From Balneola vulgaris DSM 17893 (GTDB lineage: Bacteria > Bacteroidota > Rhodothermia > Balneolales > Balneolaceae): a stretch of 64,000 nt of DNA. The stretch spans positions 62,001 through 126,000 of the forward strand of contig NZ_AQXH01000005.1 in the NCBI RefSeq assembly GCF_000375465.1. Reading direction: 5' to 3'. Shown here piece after piece: positions 55,574 through 64,000 of this stretch. The notes below the pieces were generated by a model. It worked only from the letters and a program-made list of their open reading frames with translations, had not been told where the DNA came from and did no database searches. Both the position numbers and the translations under genes were made by a program. Position 1 is the first letter of the stretch, and every line of letters starts with the position of its first letter.

Positions 55574-56479
55574 TTATCTACCTGTGATATCAGCGAGGGC
55601 TTCTTCGAGGGATTCGTATCGGAATGTAAACCCTGCCTTCTGCAGTGCTTTTGGCTCCATGCGAATGCTATCGGTTATGGGCTTAGCAGCTTCTCCAAAA
55701 GCCACCTCTAAGGCCATCTTCGGCACTCTGAATATAGACGGTCGGTTTAACACATTCCCGAGTGTTTCCGCTACTTCATTCATGGTTGCCGGCTCAGGTG
55801 CACCCACATTATAGGGGCCTTGTAACTCTTTTTGCTGAATAGGGAATAACAGGGCTTGCACTAAATCACTTCTGTGAATCCAGCTCATATACTGCTTGCC
55901 GTTGCCTATAGGTCCGCCCACAAACATCTTAAAAGGCGGAAGCATTTTCTCAAGCGCTCCTCCCCCTTCTTCGAATACGATTCCAATACGTGGGTTCACA
56001 ACTCTAACCCCCATAGCTGTAGCTCGCTGCGACTCTGCCTCCCAATCTTTACACACCATAGCTAGAAAATCATCGGCAAGCTCCGCTGTTTCATCTAATA
56101 GGGTATCGCCTCGATCTCCATAGATTCCAGATGCTGAGGCGGATATAAACACTTCTGGTTTTGTTTTAGCTTTAGCCATGGCCTCAACCAATGCACGGGT
56201 GGTCTCAATTCGGCTGTCGTAGATCCGCTGCTTTACTTCATCATTCCATCGTTGCCCGAAGATGCTCTCGCCTGCTAAGTTTATGACCACCGCACAACTT
56301 TCCATAGTACTCACGATGTTATCATCATCTAAGCTTATGAACTTCTGATTCGAAGCCGCTTCATCTTCATATTTTTTGGGGCTTCGAGTTACGATAATTA
56401 AAGAATGCCCCTCTTTAAGCAGTTCTTCTCGTAATTCCTTGCCAATAAATCCTGTACCGCCAGTGATGAGTATGTTCAT
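55574..56479 (-). CDS. TIGR01777-family SDR oxidoreductase/epimerase
   Basis: 301 residues. The nucleotide-binding motif GGTGFIGKEL (residues 7-16) begins the Rossmann fold; INLAGESIFGQRW and ISASASGIYGDRGD with the catalytic Tyr are present, as is the C-terminal DUF1731-like domain (RVPKMALEVAFGEAA). This type is close to SulA/YfcH-like proteins, with no well-defined substrate. Confidence 0.88.
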   Translation of the reverse strand: MNILITGGTGFIGKELREELLKEGHSLIIVTRSPKKYEDEAASNQKFISLDDDNIVSTMESCAVVINLAGESIFGQRWNDEVKQRIYDSRIETTRALVEAMAKAKTKPEVFISASASGIYGDRGDTLLDETAELADDFLAMVCKDWEAESQRATAMGVRVVNPRIGIVFEEGGGALEKMLPPFKMFVGGPIGNGKQYMSWIHRSDLVQALLFPIQQKELQGPYNVGAPEPATMNEVAETLGNVLNRPSIFRVPKMALEVAFGEAAKPITDSIRMEPKALQKAGFTFRYESLEEALADITGR

Positions 56480-56582
56480 GAGTTGAATGCCTTTAATTTT
56501 TATCGAATATAAGGCTAATCAAAAGTGGATGAAATTAATTCAATTTGAAGCGCTATTCTCTAAATGGGAAGAGGTACACTAA

Positions 56583-57632
56583 CTAATTCACTGTGTATTT
56601 TATAATGCTTGAGTTCAATGCTCTGTCTGTTGTAACACCGTAAATTTCTCTACTATCTGTCGAAACAGCGATCGAGGAGAGCACCTCATTTACTAGAATT
56701 TCTCCTTTTTCAACCCCATTCCAGTCAAAGATTTTTATTCTGTTCGCATAGGCTCGCCACTCAATATCTTCACTTTCTTCTACATCATCGAGTGTTTTCC
56801 CAGAATACAATACATACACATAGTTTTCTGTTGGATATGGTGATTTATATCCAAACTTAGCTTTATCGGATGGCTCCATATAACTGCTTCCACCTTCATT
56901 TAAAACGATGAATTCAGGTAAGTGTGTAAAGTGGTATTCTTTGATGATTGCCATTCCAGCATCACTGTTTTCAAGAAAGTAAACCTGATCATAATACTTC
57001 GCAAAGTACGCGATTCTAGTACGAGTTTTATTCGCTACTAAATAACCGCCCATCACCATTGCAGCAACTGATGGGTTCTTATACTTTTTGAGAATCTCAG
57101 TGGGTATTTCGTCTATATGATTTAATATTTTCCCTTCCAGGCTCAGAAAAATCACCCCTTTTGCACTTGAAGCGGTGTTTATAACTAGAGAATCGTTTAA
57201 TACGATTGCTTCGCGTGATGTCATATTTCTTCTTGATGCTTTCAAGCATTTTGAAATACTTTTTCCCGTCTCAACTGTTACTAGGCAGTCAACTGAATAG
57301 ATATCATTTTTTCTATTTCTTGAATCAGTTATTTCAATAGTTCTATCTAAAGGTCCGTTTCTAATATTAATATTGAGATACTCAGAAGGTCCCCTACCAA
57401 TCGTTATAAATTCATTTACTTTTTTCTCGTCTTTGAGGCTGAAAGTCTTAACCCCATATTCTCCGGTAGACTCTAACAGGTCTTTTACAAACAAATAATC
57501 GCCTACAACTACCAAATCACTTGGATAAATTAACTCATCTTCGAATATAGTCCTCCCCGAAATTGGACTATCACTTTGCCCCAATAAGTTTGTCGGAAAT
57601 AGTAGGATCAGTGCCCAAAGAAAATTGTTCAT
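56583..57632 (-). CDS. Secreted six-bladed beta-propeller protein (IGRGPSEY type)
   Basis: 349 residues. A signal peptide (ending LLGQS) is followed by a beta-rich region with FITIGRGPSEYLN at about 76-88, the same family signature as at 19096. The gene is last in a small minus-strand operon: a 78-residue membrane protein, a 32-residue membrane peptide and this gene (gaps of 9 and 1 bp). In Bacteroidota, propellers of this kind are often next to small exported peptides, so the neighbours may be its partners. Confidence 0.75.
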   Translation of the reverse strand: MNNFLWALILLFPTNLLGQSDSPISGRTIFEDELIYPSDLVVVGDYLFVKDLLESTGEYGVKTFSLKDEKKVNEFITIGRGPSEYLNINIRNGPLDRTIEITDSRNRKNDIYSVDCLVTVETGKSISKCLKASRRNMTSREAIVLNDSLVINTASSAKGVIFLSLEGKILNHIDEIPTEILKKYKNPSVAAMVMGGYLVANKTRTRIAYFAKYYDQVYFLENSDAGMAIIKEYHFTHLPEFIVLNEGGSSYMEPSDKAKFGYKSPYPTENYVYVLYSGKTLDDVEESEDIEWRAYANRIKIFDWNGVEKGEILVNEVLSSIAVSTDSREIYGVTTDRALNSSIIKYTVN

Positions 57633-57633
57633 G

Positions 57634-57732
57634 CTATATAATTAAACGGGTTAATAAATAGCGACTGCCATAAACCACAAATCCAAATAGGACGGCCAGA
57701 GTGATGAGAGGTAAAAAGAAAATACTCAACAT
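57634..57732 (-). CDS. 32-residue single-pass membrane peptide
   Basis: Small open frame missed by ordinary length limits. ATG at 57732, stop TAG at 57634-57636. The product has one hydrophobic segment (MLSIFFLPLITLAVLFGF and so on) ending in a positively charged tail (SRYLLTRL). It fits exactly between the 78-residue gene (9 bp) and the propeller start (1 bp), which argues that it is translated. No family recognised. Confidence 0.55.
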   Translation of the reverse strand: MLSIFFLPLITLAVLFGFVVYGSRYLLTRLII

Positions 57733-57741
57733 CACTTGAAA

Positions 57742-57978
57742 TTATTTATCATCTGATTCACGATGTATTCTTTGCATTTCCACCAATTTTGGTATTGTAA
57801 AACCCATCATTGAACAAAGAAATATTAATCCAAAATATCTTAAGTCTAAATAATCTTTAAAAAAGTCAATTTCTGTATGCTTCATAAAAACGAAACAAAT
57901 AGAAAATGTTACTATACCAATCGTATTATATAGTATTACTTGTTTAAGATTCTTCATTACCTTTGGATTCGATTTCAT
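57742..57978 (-). CDS. Small two-helix membrane protein
   Basis: 78 residues with two hydrophobic segments (about 15-33 and 45-62) joined by a charged loop (HTEIDFFKDYLDLRY). It is 9 bp upstream of the 32-residue peptide. Function unknown; position in the operon is the main evidence. Confidence 0.6.
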   Translation of the reverse strand: MKSNPKVMKNLKQVILYNTIGIVTFSICFVFMKHTEIDFFKDYLDLRYFGLIFLCSMMGFTIPKLVEMQRIHRESDDK

Positions 57979-57983
57979 AACAT

Positions 57984-58097
57984 TTATGATATACTACAAA
58001 CTACTGTGCCAATTAAGCCTATCCCAACACCGACTACTACTGTAACTCCTCCCTAGATTCTTTCCATCTGATTCAATTTAATGACTTCATAAGGCAC
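57984..58097 (-). pseudogene. Possible double-glycine-leader peptide interrupted by one stop codon
   Basis: In this frame a GTG at 58097 would give a 14-residue leader ending KLNQMERI, a TAG stop (58053-58055), then GG and a hydrophobic glycine-rich peptide (GVTVVVGVGIGLIGTVVC). The pattern L-x2-M-x2-I-x-GG is that of double-glycine leaders of bacteriocin-like peptides. It is immediately upstream of the small membrane operon. The stop may be a true inactivation or a sequencing error. The rest of the 334-bp gap 57979-58312 shows no gene. Confidence 0.3.
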
Positions 58098-58312
58098 ATC
58101 TATTAGGGTGCTGTGATCATCTTTATTGAGATTGTGAGCTTAAAAGAATTCAAAATAATCTCTGTATGCTTTATAAATATCTCTTCAAACTTTTTTAGTA
58201 TGCAGTTTTTACCCCTTCTCTCCATAACTCTTAACTTTTTTTGAAGAGGAGCGAACTATACTTTTGTTACACTTAAAGTGCTAAAAAACAGATGTGTTGA
58301 AAGTTGGGTAAG

Positions 58313-59335
58313 TTACCCCACCCCTAAACCTGGGGCATTGGAAAGGGAAATTTGGCCTTGGGCATTTAGGCCGAAACCGGTCCATGGATCGTTACTGATT
58401 AGAAGGTGACCATCTACATCGGCGTACTCACAATTTAGAGCTACGAGTCCGCCTGCAGCATTAGCTAGGGAGCTTTCGATCATACATCCGATCATCACTT
58501 CAAGTCCTAAATCATGCGCTTGTTTTACTACTCTTCGCGTTTTCACTACACTTCCCATCTTCATCAACTTAATATTGATGATATCAAAGCATTCGGCAAT
58601 CTCGTGAAGGTTTTCGGTGCCGGTAAAACTTTCATCGGCACACAGTGGCAAGCTCGCCTGTTTTTTAAGCGCTTTTAACTCGTCCACCATCGAAGAGTGC
58701 ATGGGTTGTTCTACCAACTCCACATTCTGACTGGCTAAAAATTCAATTTCTTGCAGAGCTTGATCAACCGTTTTCCAACCTTCATTAGCATCCACACGAA
58801 TGGGCTTATCCGTGACCTCTCGGATTCCTTGTATCAAGGCTCGATCGTGATCAGTTCCTAGCTTAATTTTATAGATAGGATAGTCACTGGCCTCCACAAT
58901 CTTTTGCTGCATCACCTCAATGGTATCAATCCCTATAGTATAAGACGAAACGGGACCTACTGGTTTGGCATAATTCAGTAACTGCCACAGTGGTTGGTTT
59001 TGAGACTTTGCCCACCAATCGAGCCATGCCATTTCTATCGCTACGCGTGTAGAAGGTGATATATCAGCGGCTTCCTTTTGCAGTATAGTTTCAACATCAT
59101 CGGGAGTAGTGGCATCATTCAGGCAATCGATATTGAATGCCTGTAATTCCTGAAGGGCTAATTCGGTACTCTCGCCATACCTTTTATTGGGAGAGGATTC
59201 ACCGATGCCTTCCACTCCATCTTTCTGCAAGTGGATGAATACATTATGCACCGAGGACCGTGAACCACGTGCAATGGTGAATACATTTTTTAAGAATAGC
59301 TCTTTGACTTCCCAACTTAGTTTAAAGCGCGACAT
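58313..59335 (-). CDS. Dipeptide epimerase of the enolase superfamily (L-Ala-D/L-Glu epimerase type)
   Basis: 340 residues. Catalytic lysine in YKIKLG, metal ligands in VDANEGW, VEQP and CADES, and the second-lysine region NIKLMKMG are visible, as in muconate-lactonising-like dipeptide epimerases. It probably recycles murein peptides. It overlaps cdsA by 14 bp and is last in the eight-gene operon that starts at accA. Confidence 0.85.
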   Translation of the reverse strand: MSRFKLSWEVKELFLKNVFTIARGSRSSVHNVFIHLQKDGVEGIGESSPNKRYGESTELALQELQAFNIDCLNDATTPDDVETILQKEAADISPSTRVAIEMAWLDWWAKSQNQPLWQLLNYAKPVGPVSSYTIGIDTIEVMQQKIVEASDYPIYKIKLGTDHDRALIQGIREVTDKPIRVDANEGWKTVDQALQEIEFLASQNVELVEQPMHSSMVDELKALKKQASLPLCADESFTGTENLHEIAECFDIINIKLMKMGSVVKTRRVVKQAHDLGLEVMIGCMIESSLANAAGGLVALNCEYADVDGHLLISNDPWTGFGLNAQGQISLSNAPGLGVG

Positions 59336-60143
59336 AACCTAGTTCTACCATTACATTCAGATAGATATACATGGCGGCGGCTCCTAAAATTAGGGCATCA
59401 AATCGGTCGAAAAAGCCCCCGTGTCCTGGCAATATATTTGAGGAGTCTTTTTCCCCTGCTTTCCTCTTTATTTTACTTTCAAGTAAATCACCAATAGGTC
59501 CAAACACGCCAATCAAAAGAATAAGTGGTAATCCCGTTCCCATGCTTAAGGGCGACTCAAAAGGAAGTGCATAAATAGAAAGTGCTAAGCCTACGGTACA
59601 TCCTATGAACCCGAATAGGAAACCTTCAATAGTCTTCTTTGGACTAATGGTAATAGCTAGTGGTCGTTTGCCAAAAGTTTTGCCCCCAAAGTAGGCGAAT
59701 ACATCCCCACCCCAAATCATTAACACTAAAGTAAGCGCTAATGCGAAGCCCTGTTCATTTGTACCCAGAGCACGAATCATCATCAAGCAAAGATACCCTA
59801 ATGGAGCGTATACCCCAGCAAAAAGCGTGGCAGTGAGATGATTAAAGTTTTCAAGCTTGGTGTTGAAAGTCTGAATGGATATAAAGAATAAAAATATCCC
59901 CAAACCGATTTCAAATGCGAAGGGCAGATAGGGAAATAGCATCAACCATAAACCAATAGTAAATGGGAAGACTTTGTCGACCGGAGTGCCCGCTTTGTTT
60001 AAAAGCTTTATAACCTCAAACTGTGTGAGTACCCCAATGAACACTATCATTAGGCTAAATACTAAACTGCTGTACCACATGGCAAAGATGAATAGAATTC
60101 CTGCCGGAACAGCGAAGAGTACTCGTTTTAATAATTCACTCAA
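59322..60143 (-). CDS. cdsA: Phosphatidate cytidylyltransferase
   Basis: Makes CDP-diacylglycerol from phosphatidic acid and CTP at the inner membrane. The 273-residue protein has about seven hydrophobic helices and the signature motif in KTIEGFLFGFIG and GPIGDLLESKIKRKAGEKDSS followed by LPGHGGFFDRFD. It overlaps DUF2007 by 4 bp upstream and the epimerase by 14 bp downstream. Confidence 0.93.
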   Translation of the reverse strand: MSELLKRVLFAVPAGILFIFAMWYSSLVFSLMIVFIGVLTQFEVIKLLNKAGTPVDKVFPFTIGLWLMLFPYLPFAFEIGLGIFLFFISIQTFNTKLENFNHLTATLFAGVYAPLGYLCLMMIRALGTNEQGFALALTLVLMIWGGDVFAYFGGKTFGKRPLAITISPKKTIEGFLFGFIGCTVGLALSIYALPFESPLSMGTGLPLILLIGVFGPIGDLLESKIKRKAGEKDSSNILPGHGGFFDRFDALILGAAAMYIYLNVMVELGYVAL

Positions 60144-60415
60144 GAGTTATCTCCTTCCTCCTCAGAGTTTTCATCTTGATCGATAGACGCCAAGGCCTCA
60201 CGAGCTTGTTTTTCGAACTCCTGTGGCACATATAGATAAGCATACGACATGTCGCCTACACTTAAGCTGTATGATGAATCTTGTTTTGAAAGAATATTAG
60301 ACGGGATGTTAAGATTCGACAAATAGCTTTTCGCCATTTCAATTTCGAGCTTTGTACTTCTTTCTAGTACACATACCCAGTTATCAATATCGTTTGGTTT
60401 GGGATCGTTAAACAT
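60140..60415 (-). CDS. DUF2007-type small protein
   Basis: 91 residues. WVCVLERSTKLEIEMAKSYL and NIPSNILSKQDSS resemble the DUF2007 family, small putative signal-transducing proteins. The C-terminus is acidic (DQDENSEEEG). It overlaps the CPBP gene by 8 bp and cdsA by 4 bp. Confidence 0.78.
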   Translation of the reverse strand: MFNDPKPNDIDNWVCVLERSTKLEIEMAKSYLSNLNIPSNILSKQDSSYSLSVGDMSYAYLYVPQEFEKQAREALASIDQDENSEEEGDNS

Positions 60416-61385
60416 GCTGAGCTTCTTTATTTTTATTCGCTCGTAGTAAGTAAATCAATCCTGCGGATAAAATCATACTCGCGATGATGATTAATGGGGA
60501 AATATCCAGCTCACGTGTCATTTCCATTTCAAGGAATTCCTTATTCATTGAACCATAAAGAACCTGTCCACCATTGTTGATTAAATGCGCAACCATCGCG
60601 GGTATTAAACTATTCGACACATAGGTGATGTATGCGAATAAAATACCTAATACAGAAAGGGGTATTAAATTGGAAGGCTGAATATGGTACATACCAAATA
60701 GAATCCCTGAAATAAGAATCCCTGCCATAATACCCCAACTTTTTTCTAGAGCTCGTTGGATATAGCCACGAAACATTACCTCTTCAAAAAGGGATGGCAC
60801 TATACCGATATGGATAAAAGCTAAAAGCACGGCATTTTCAGTCCCGATGAAGCCTTTAATCATTTCCGACATCGAATCTTGTGTTTCCACAAACCAGTTT
60901 AGGGATGGGAATACTTGAACTAAGGAGTCGAAAATCAAATAATTCAACCATCCTAAAAATCCGTTGAATGGCATAATCACCACTACAAGAATAGCGGTGA
61001 TGGCTGTTATCTTCCAAACGTTGGGAGACAGTTGCAGCCTAAGAAACTGGCGATGTTTACCCGGAATGGAATGTAGTTTAGCAACGTAGTAGGAAGCCAA
61101 ACCGATAATTAGAAACTGCCCAGCGGTGTTGCCTATAAAAGCGATATCCAAATTGGCCGATATTATGGCTTGGATATCGCCTCCACTTTGAACAGCCTGC
61201 ATGAGCTCAGGTAAGAGCAGTAATGCACCTATCAATCCTCCAATAATTTGAAATAAGAAGAAAGCTATGATAAACCAAAGCACTGCAATGGCCCAATGAG
61301 CAAAGCCATTACGCTCTACCCATGGTCTTAAATCTTCTTCATATTCTGGTATAGAACTAGTAGGTGTGTTTAACTGCTCACTCAT
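60408..61385 (-). CDS. CPBP-family intramembrane glutamic endopeptidase
   Basis: 325 residues with about eight membrane helices. The catalytic motifs are FEEVMFRGY (EExxxR), FGMYHIQPS (FxxxH) and VAHLINN (HxxxN). CPBP (Rce1-like) proteases cleave substrates within the membrane. Substrate unknown. It overlaps DUF2007 by 8 bp. Confidence 0.9.
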   Translation of the reverse strand: MSEQLNTPTSSIPEYEEDLRPWVERNGFAHWAIAVLWFIIAFFLFQIIGGLIGALLLLPELMQAVQSGGDIQAIISANLDIAFIGNTAGQFLIIGLASYYVAKLHSIPGKHRQFLRLQLSPNVWKITAITAILVVVIMPFNGFLGWLNYLIFDSLVQVFPSLNWFVETQDSMSEMIKGFIGTENAVLLAFIHIGIVPSLFEEVMFRGYIQRALEKSWGIMAGILISGILFGMYHIQPSNLIPLSVLGILFAYITYVSNSLIPAMVAHLINNGGQVLYGSMNKEFLEMEMTRELDISPLIIIASMILSAGLIYLLRANKNKEAQHV

Positions 61386-61412
61386 CTATTGTGTCTCTAA
61401 TTTAAATCTTAA

Positions 61413-61967
61413 TTATTCCTCTGAAGCGAATACTTTAGCTCCAATCATACCGGTAAGTAGGTTGAAGATACCTATTACTACTAAGCCAATCCCAAACTGA
61501 GAAAGAACGGCCATCATAGAACCTGGTTTTGGAGTAAACTTCAAAGTCATTTCAATTTGCTCTTCCGTCATATTCGCAGCTTCCATATTCATGATTTGCC
61601 AGTCGTAAAGCGCTTGGTTCATGTTTGGGTCAATTACGGCCGTCCAAAGTAATCCCACTAGTGTACTAATTGTTACAGCTGTAACGCCTGATAAGAAACC
61701 GATTAAAGCTCCACGCCCAATTGGGAAGGTCACGTCATGCTCACGTGCGTAATGGCGAGTTGCGATGATTCCAGCTATCCCTGCAATCAAACAAACAAGA
61801 ATACCCAAGAACGATGCTGCACTGAAGGTTTTCCCTGTTGGTTCAGAACCTAATGTCATGTATCCACTTCCTAGCCCTAATGCAGACATAATAAAAGCGA
61901 CTATAACACCCGCTAAAAAAACCGATGGCCAATAACTTGGCTCGTTCATTTCATTTTCCATTTCCAT
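61413..61967 (-). CDS. DUF4199-type membrane protein
   Basis: 184 residues with four hydrophobic segments (about 10-28, 44-66, 80-106, 153-178). The TFPIGRGALIGFLSGVTAV stretch and the loop between helices 3 and 4 resemble DUF4199, a Bacteroidota membrane family of unknown function. 2 bp from the DUF2085 gene. Confidence 0.72.
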   Translation of the reverse strand: MEMENEMNEPSYWPSVFLAGVIVAFIMSALGLGSGYMTLGSEPTGKTFSAASFLGILVCLIAGIAGIIATRHYAREHDVTFPIGRGALIGFLSGVTAVTISTLVGLLWTAVIDPNMNQALYDWQIMNMEAANMTEEQIEMTLKFTPKPGSMMAVLSQFGIGLVVIGIFNLLTGMIGAKVFASEE

Positions 61968-61969
61968 AG

Positions 61970-62455
61970 TTAATCCTCTATCATTTTTTGTTTAAAAAAT
62001 TCATTTATCAGAAGTAAAGCTGTGCTCACCCCGAAAATGATCCCAAATATAAATCGAGACCCATCCGTATTCGTCCAAAATTGGATAAGGTTACCAAAAA
62101 CATCCACCAAATTTAACATTATAGCACCTATAAACAATTGTAAAAAAGGCACATTCTCTAATTTGAACACTCGTGCTATCAATGGCATGCTTAGCCAAAT
62201 AATCGTAAAGCCTGCATAGATACCTATACATCGTGAACAAACGGCCATATAACCGCCATTTACAGAAAAAGACCTCAAGGGGTCTTGATGGCATACCATA
62301 TTAAATATTTGGTGTTGAATGCTGTGAATAGATGCCACTGGATCTACGACACCAAATACTCCTGGGCCTAAGGCTAAAATGGTGAGTATCATAGAAGCGA
62401 ACAGCACAAACACATACAACCCTTTATGTTCTATGTGTATGGTGGCATTCAACAA
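61970..62455 (-). CDS. DUF2085 membrane protein
   Basis: 161 residues, four hydrophobic segments. The family signature FNMVCHQDPLRSFSV followed by CSRCIGIYAGF, with the CHQ and CSRC cysteines, is clear. The role of DUF2085 proteins is unknown; the cysteines suggest metal or disulfide chemistry. 5 bp behind the thioesterase gene. Confidence 0.85.
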   Translation of the reverse strand: MLNATIHIEHKGLYVFVLFASMILTILALGPGVFGVVDPVASIHSIQHQIFNMVCHQDPLRSFSVNGGYMAVCSRCIGIYAGFTIIWLSMPLIARVFKLENVPFLQLFIGAIMLNLVDVFGNLIQFWTNTDGSRFIFGIIFGVSTALLLINEFFKQKMIED

Positions 62456-62460
62456 CTAGC

Positions 62461-62892
62461 TTACCCTTTTTTTAGTTGGTCTAAGAATAACTTTGGGGCT
62501 CTACAAGGACGTCTTGTTTCTTCGTTCATGAAACAAAGTGTTACTTCACCGATTACATGTGGCGATTGTTGCCCATTGGTATGCACCTTATAATAGGTTT
62601 GAAGGCGCACACTGGGTTCCTCAAACACAAGCACTTCAATCTGCATTTCCACATCGTAATACACGGGGTTTTTATACTCTAGCTCTGCATGAATTACAGG
62701 CAACATAATCCCCTGTTCTTCCAATTCACTGTACGACAACCCCATGCTTCTAATCATTTCCGTACGGGCTACTTCGAAGTATTCTAAGTAGCGACCATAG
62801 TACACATACCCCATTTTATCCGTTTCGCTATAGCGGCTACGAATGGAATGGGTGTATGAAATGATCGGCGACCGATCTGGTAATTGGATCAT
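62461..62892 (-). CDS. YbgC-like acyl-CoA thioesterase
   Basis: 143 residues, hot-dog fold. The motif ETDKMGYVYYGRYLEYFEVARTE corresponds to the active-site region of 4-hydroxybenzoyl-CoA/YbgC thioesterases, although the usual catalytic Asp appears as the first acidic residue of the motif. It is 3 bp behind accA, consistent with a role in acyl-CoA turnover. Confidence 0.87.
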   Translation of the reverse strand: MIQLPDRSPIISYTHSIRSRYSETDKMGYVYYGRYLEYFEVARTEMIRSMGLSYSELEEQGIMLPVIHAELEYKNPVYYDVEMQIEVLVFEEPSVRLQTYYKVHTNGQQSPHVIGEVTLCFMNEETRRPCRAPKLFLDQLKKG

Positions 62893-62895
62893 AAA

Positions 62896-63852
62896 TTACT
62901 TTACAACTTCAAAAGCACCAATGGCGGCGTATTTCTCAATACGTTGTTCAACGAGCTTATCCGCTTTCATTTTCTTGAGGCGTTTTAGGCTCTGAATAAT
63001 CTGCTTTTTAACAGCTGCAGCTGCTTGTTCAGGATCGCGATGTGCCCCACCTAAAGGCTCAGGTATTACACCGTCAATCACTTTCAGTTCTTCTAGATCT
63101 TTGGCAGTTAGCTTTAATACCGCGGCAGCTTGTTCTTTATAATCCCAAGTTTTCCATAGAATAGATGAACACGATTCTGGCGAGATAACAGAGTACCATG
63201 TGTTTTCCATCATATATACTTCGTTACCCATACCAATACCAATCGCTCCACCACTTGCGCCTTCGCCAATCACGATAGTAACCACTGGTACTTTAAGCAT
63301 GGCCATCATCTTAAGGTTTCTAGCAATGGCTTCAGCTTGGCCTCTTTCCTCTGCTTCTAGCCCTGGGAATGCACCTGGAGTATCTAAGAGTGTGATAATC
63401 GGTGTATCGAACTTTTCAGCCAACTTCATTAAACGGTAGGCTTTTCTATACCCTTCTGGGTTTGCCATCCCGAAGTTTCTATAGGTTCTACTTACGGTAT
63501 CTCTTCCTTTTTGATGACCAATTACCATAACCGTTTGGCCTTCAATTCTACCGAAACCACCTACAATGGCTTTATCATCAGCATGAAATCTGTCGCCATG
63601 CAGTTCTACGAAGTCATCTACAAATTTGTAGATATAGTCAAGGGTATATGGGCGATCTGGGTGGCGAGCTAATTGCACGCGCTGCCATCTAGTTAGATTG
63701 GCAAAAATACTTTCCCGAAGTGCATCTACTTTTTTATTTAGGCTGTCAATTTCCTTTTTGAGGATGCCATCTCCAACGGTAGATAAATTTTCTAATTCTT
63801 CGATCTTCTTTTCTAGATCAGCGATCGGTTGTTCAAAATCAAGATACTGCAT
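62896..63852 (-). CDS. accA: Acetyl-CoA carboxylase carboxyltransferase subunit alpha
   Basis: Transfers carboxyl from biotin to acetyl-CoA, giving malonyl-CoA for fatty-acid synthesis; works with AccD, which is not in this window. The 318-residue protein shows [12 protein letters not shown], a [14 protein letters not shown] stretch, [29 protein letters not shown] and [12 protein letters not shown]. First gene of the eight-gene minus-strand operon running to 58313. Confidence 0.96.
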   Translation of the reverse strand: MQYLDFEQPIADLEKKIEELENLSTVGDGILKKEIDSLNKKVDALRESIFANLTRWQRVQLARHPDRPYTLDYIYKFVDDFVELHGDRFHADDKAIVGGFGRIEGQTVMVIGHQKGRDTVSRTYRNFGMANPEGYRKAYRLMKLAEKFDTPIITLLDTPGAFPGLEAEERGQAEAIARNLKMMAMLKVPVVTIVIGEGASGGAIGIGMGNEVYMMENTWYSVISPESCSSILWKTWDYKEQAAAVLKLTAKDLEELKVIDGVIPEPLGGAHRDPEQAAAAVKKQIIQSLKRLKKMKADKLVEQRIEKYAAIGAFEVVK

Positions 63853-63876
63853 AAATAATGTCTTTTAATTCGTGGT

Positions 63877-63884
63877 CAAATATA
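63877..63884 (-). promoter_or_regulatory. Candidate -7 box for the accA operon (TATATTTG)
   Basis: On the minus strand TATATTTG matches TAnnTTTG and lies about 25 bp before the accA start. No clear -33 element is seen at the expected distance. Confidence 0.35.
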
Positions 63885-63918
63885 CGTATTCGAAAACAGA
63901 AGGACAGATTTATTCCGC

Positions 63919-64000
63919 TTAAAGTGCACCAAATAAACTACGGAATTTTAATGCCCACACGCGCCATATAGCTTCACGCACTATGGCCTTAGACATCTTC
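63919..64000 (-). CDS. C-terminal end of an unidentified gene (runs off the right edge)
   Basis: Minus-strand frame open from the window end to TAA at 63919-63921: the last 26 residues read KMSKAIVREAIWRV then WALKFRSLFGAL. Too short for identification. It may instead be a chance frame, but its position, 66 bp before accA on the same strand, suits the end of an upstream gene. Confidence 0.4.
   Translation of the reverse strand, partial: KMSKAIVREAIWRVWALKFRSLFGAL

Overview
The window is a chromosomal segment of a moderately AT-rich bacterium of the Bacteroidota/Balneolota/Rhodothermota group, and I would guess a Balneolales-like marine organism. The evidence is a set of family markers common in that group (DUF3078 barrel, DUF2851, DUF3667, DUF4412, BatA-type VWA protein, DPP-IV type S9 peptidase, GRGP-type six-bladed propellers), several Bacteroidota-type -7 boxes (TAnnTTTG, best seen before tRNA-Gln), scarce Shine-Dalgarno sites and frequent TTG starts. 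The assignment is inference, since no rRNA is present.

1-20 kb is core genome: the start of a TonB-dependent receptor, murI, an S9 peptidase, PIN-PhoH, a SpoU methyltransferase, an ALDH7 dehydrogenase, a minus-strand block (PyrR-like, DUF3078, PLP decarboxylase, DUF3667), then YtxH-DUF2851, tRNA-Gln and the plus-strand run prs-rplY-pth-hppA. 19-31 kb holds a secreted propeller, agmatinase, a TolB-propeller/amidohydrolase fusion, overlapping pyrF-rnhA convergent with tsaD, DUF4412, DUF2188 and hsp20-dnaK. 31-40 kb is a tight minus-strand operon: BatA/VWA, a small membrane protein, hflX, CBS-ACT, a giant TPR protein and aroA. A long lipoprotein with a repeat-rich C-terminus diverges from it.

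43.3-51.4 kb is an accessory island, visibly AT-richer than its flanks. It opens with a three-gene operon with 4-bp overlaps that I read as an ABC-three-component (ABC-3C) conflict system: a protein with a Cap4/DUF4297-like nuclease N-terminus, a middle component (MC3-like) and a DUF3732-type SMC-like ATPase. Directly behind it starts a run of integron attC-like recombination sites separating small plus-strand genes: an HTH-membrane protein, a CoiA-like nuclease, a TPR protein, an unknown TM protein, a lipoprotein and a four-TM protein. No integrase is in the window, so this looks like a cluster of attC sites lacking an integrase (CALIN). Several sites share a 34-nt left end or a 39-nt internal repeat.

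51.4-58.3 kb is mixed: a barrel with a conserved Cys-containing N-terminal domain, an AraC regulator next to an erythromycin-esterase-like protein, a TIGR01777 oxidoreductase, and a small operon (78-aa membrane protein, 32-aa membrane peptide, propeller). This operon is preceded by a double-glycine-leader-like peptide frame broken by one stop codon. 58.3-63.9 kb is a compact minus-strand operon around lipid and envelope metabolism: accA, YbgC-like thioesterase, DUF2085, DUF4199, CPBP protease, DUF2007, cdsA, dipeptide epimerase.

The most interesting part is the ABC-3C operon abutting a CALIN. All family calls are from reading motifs by eye; no searches were run.
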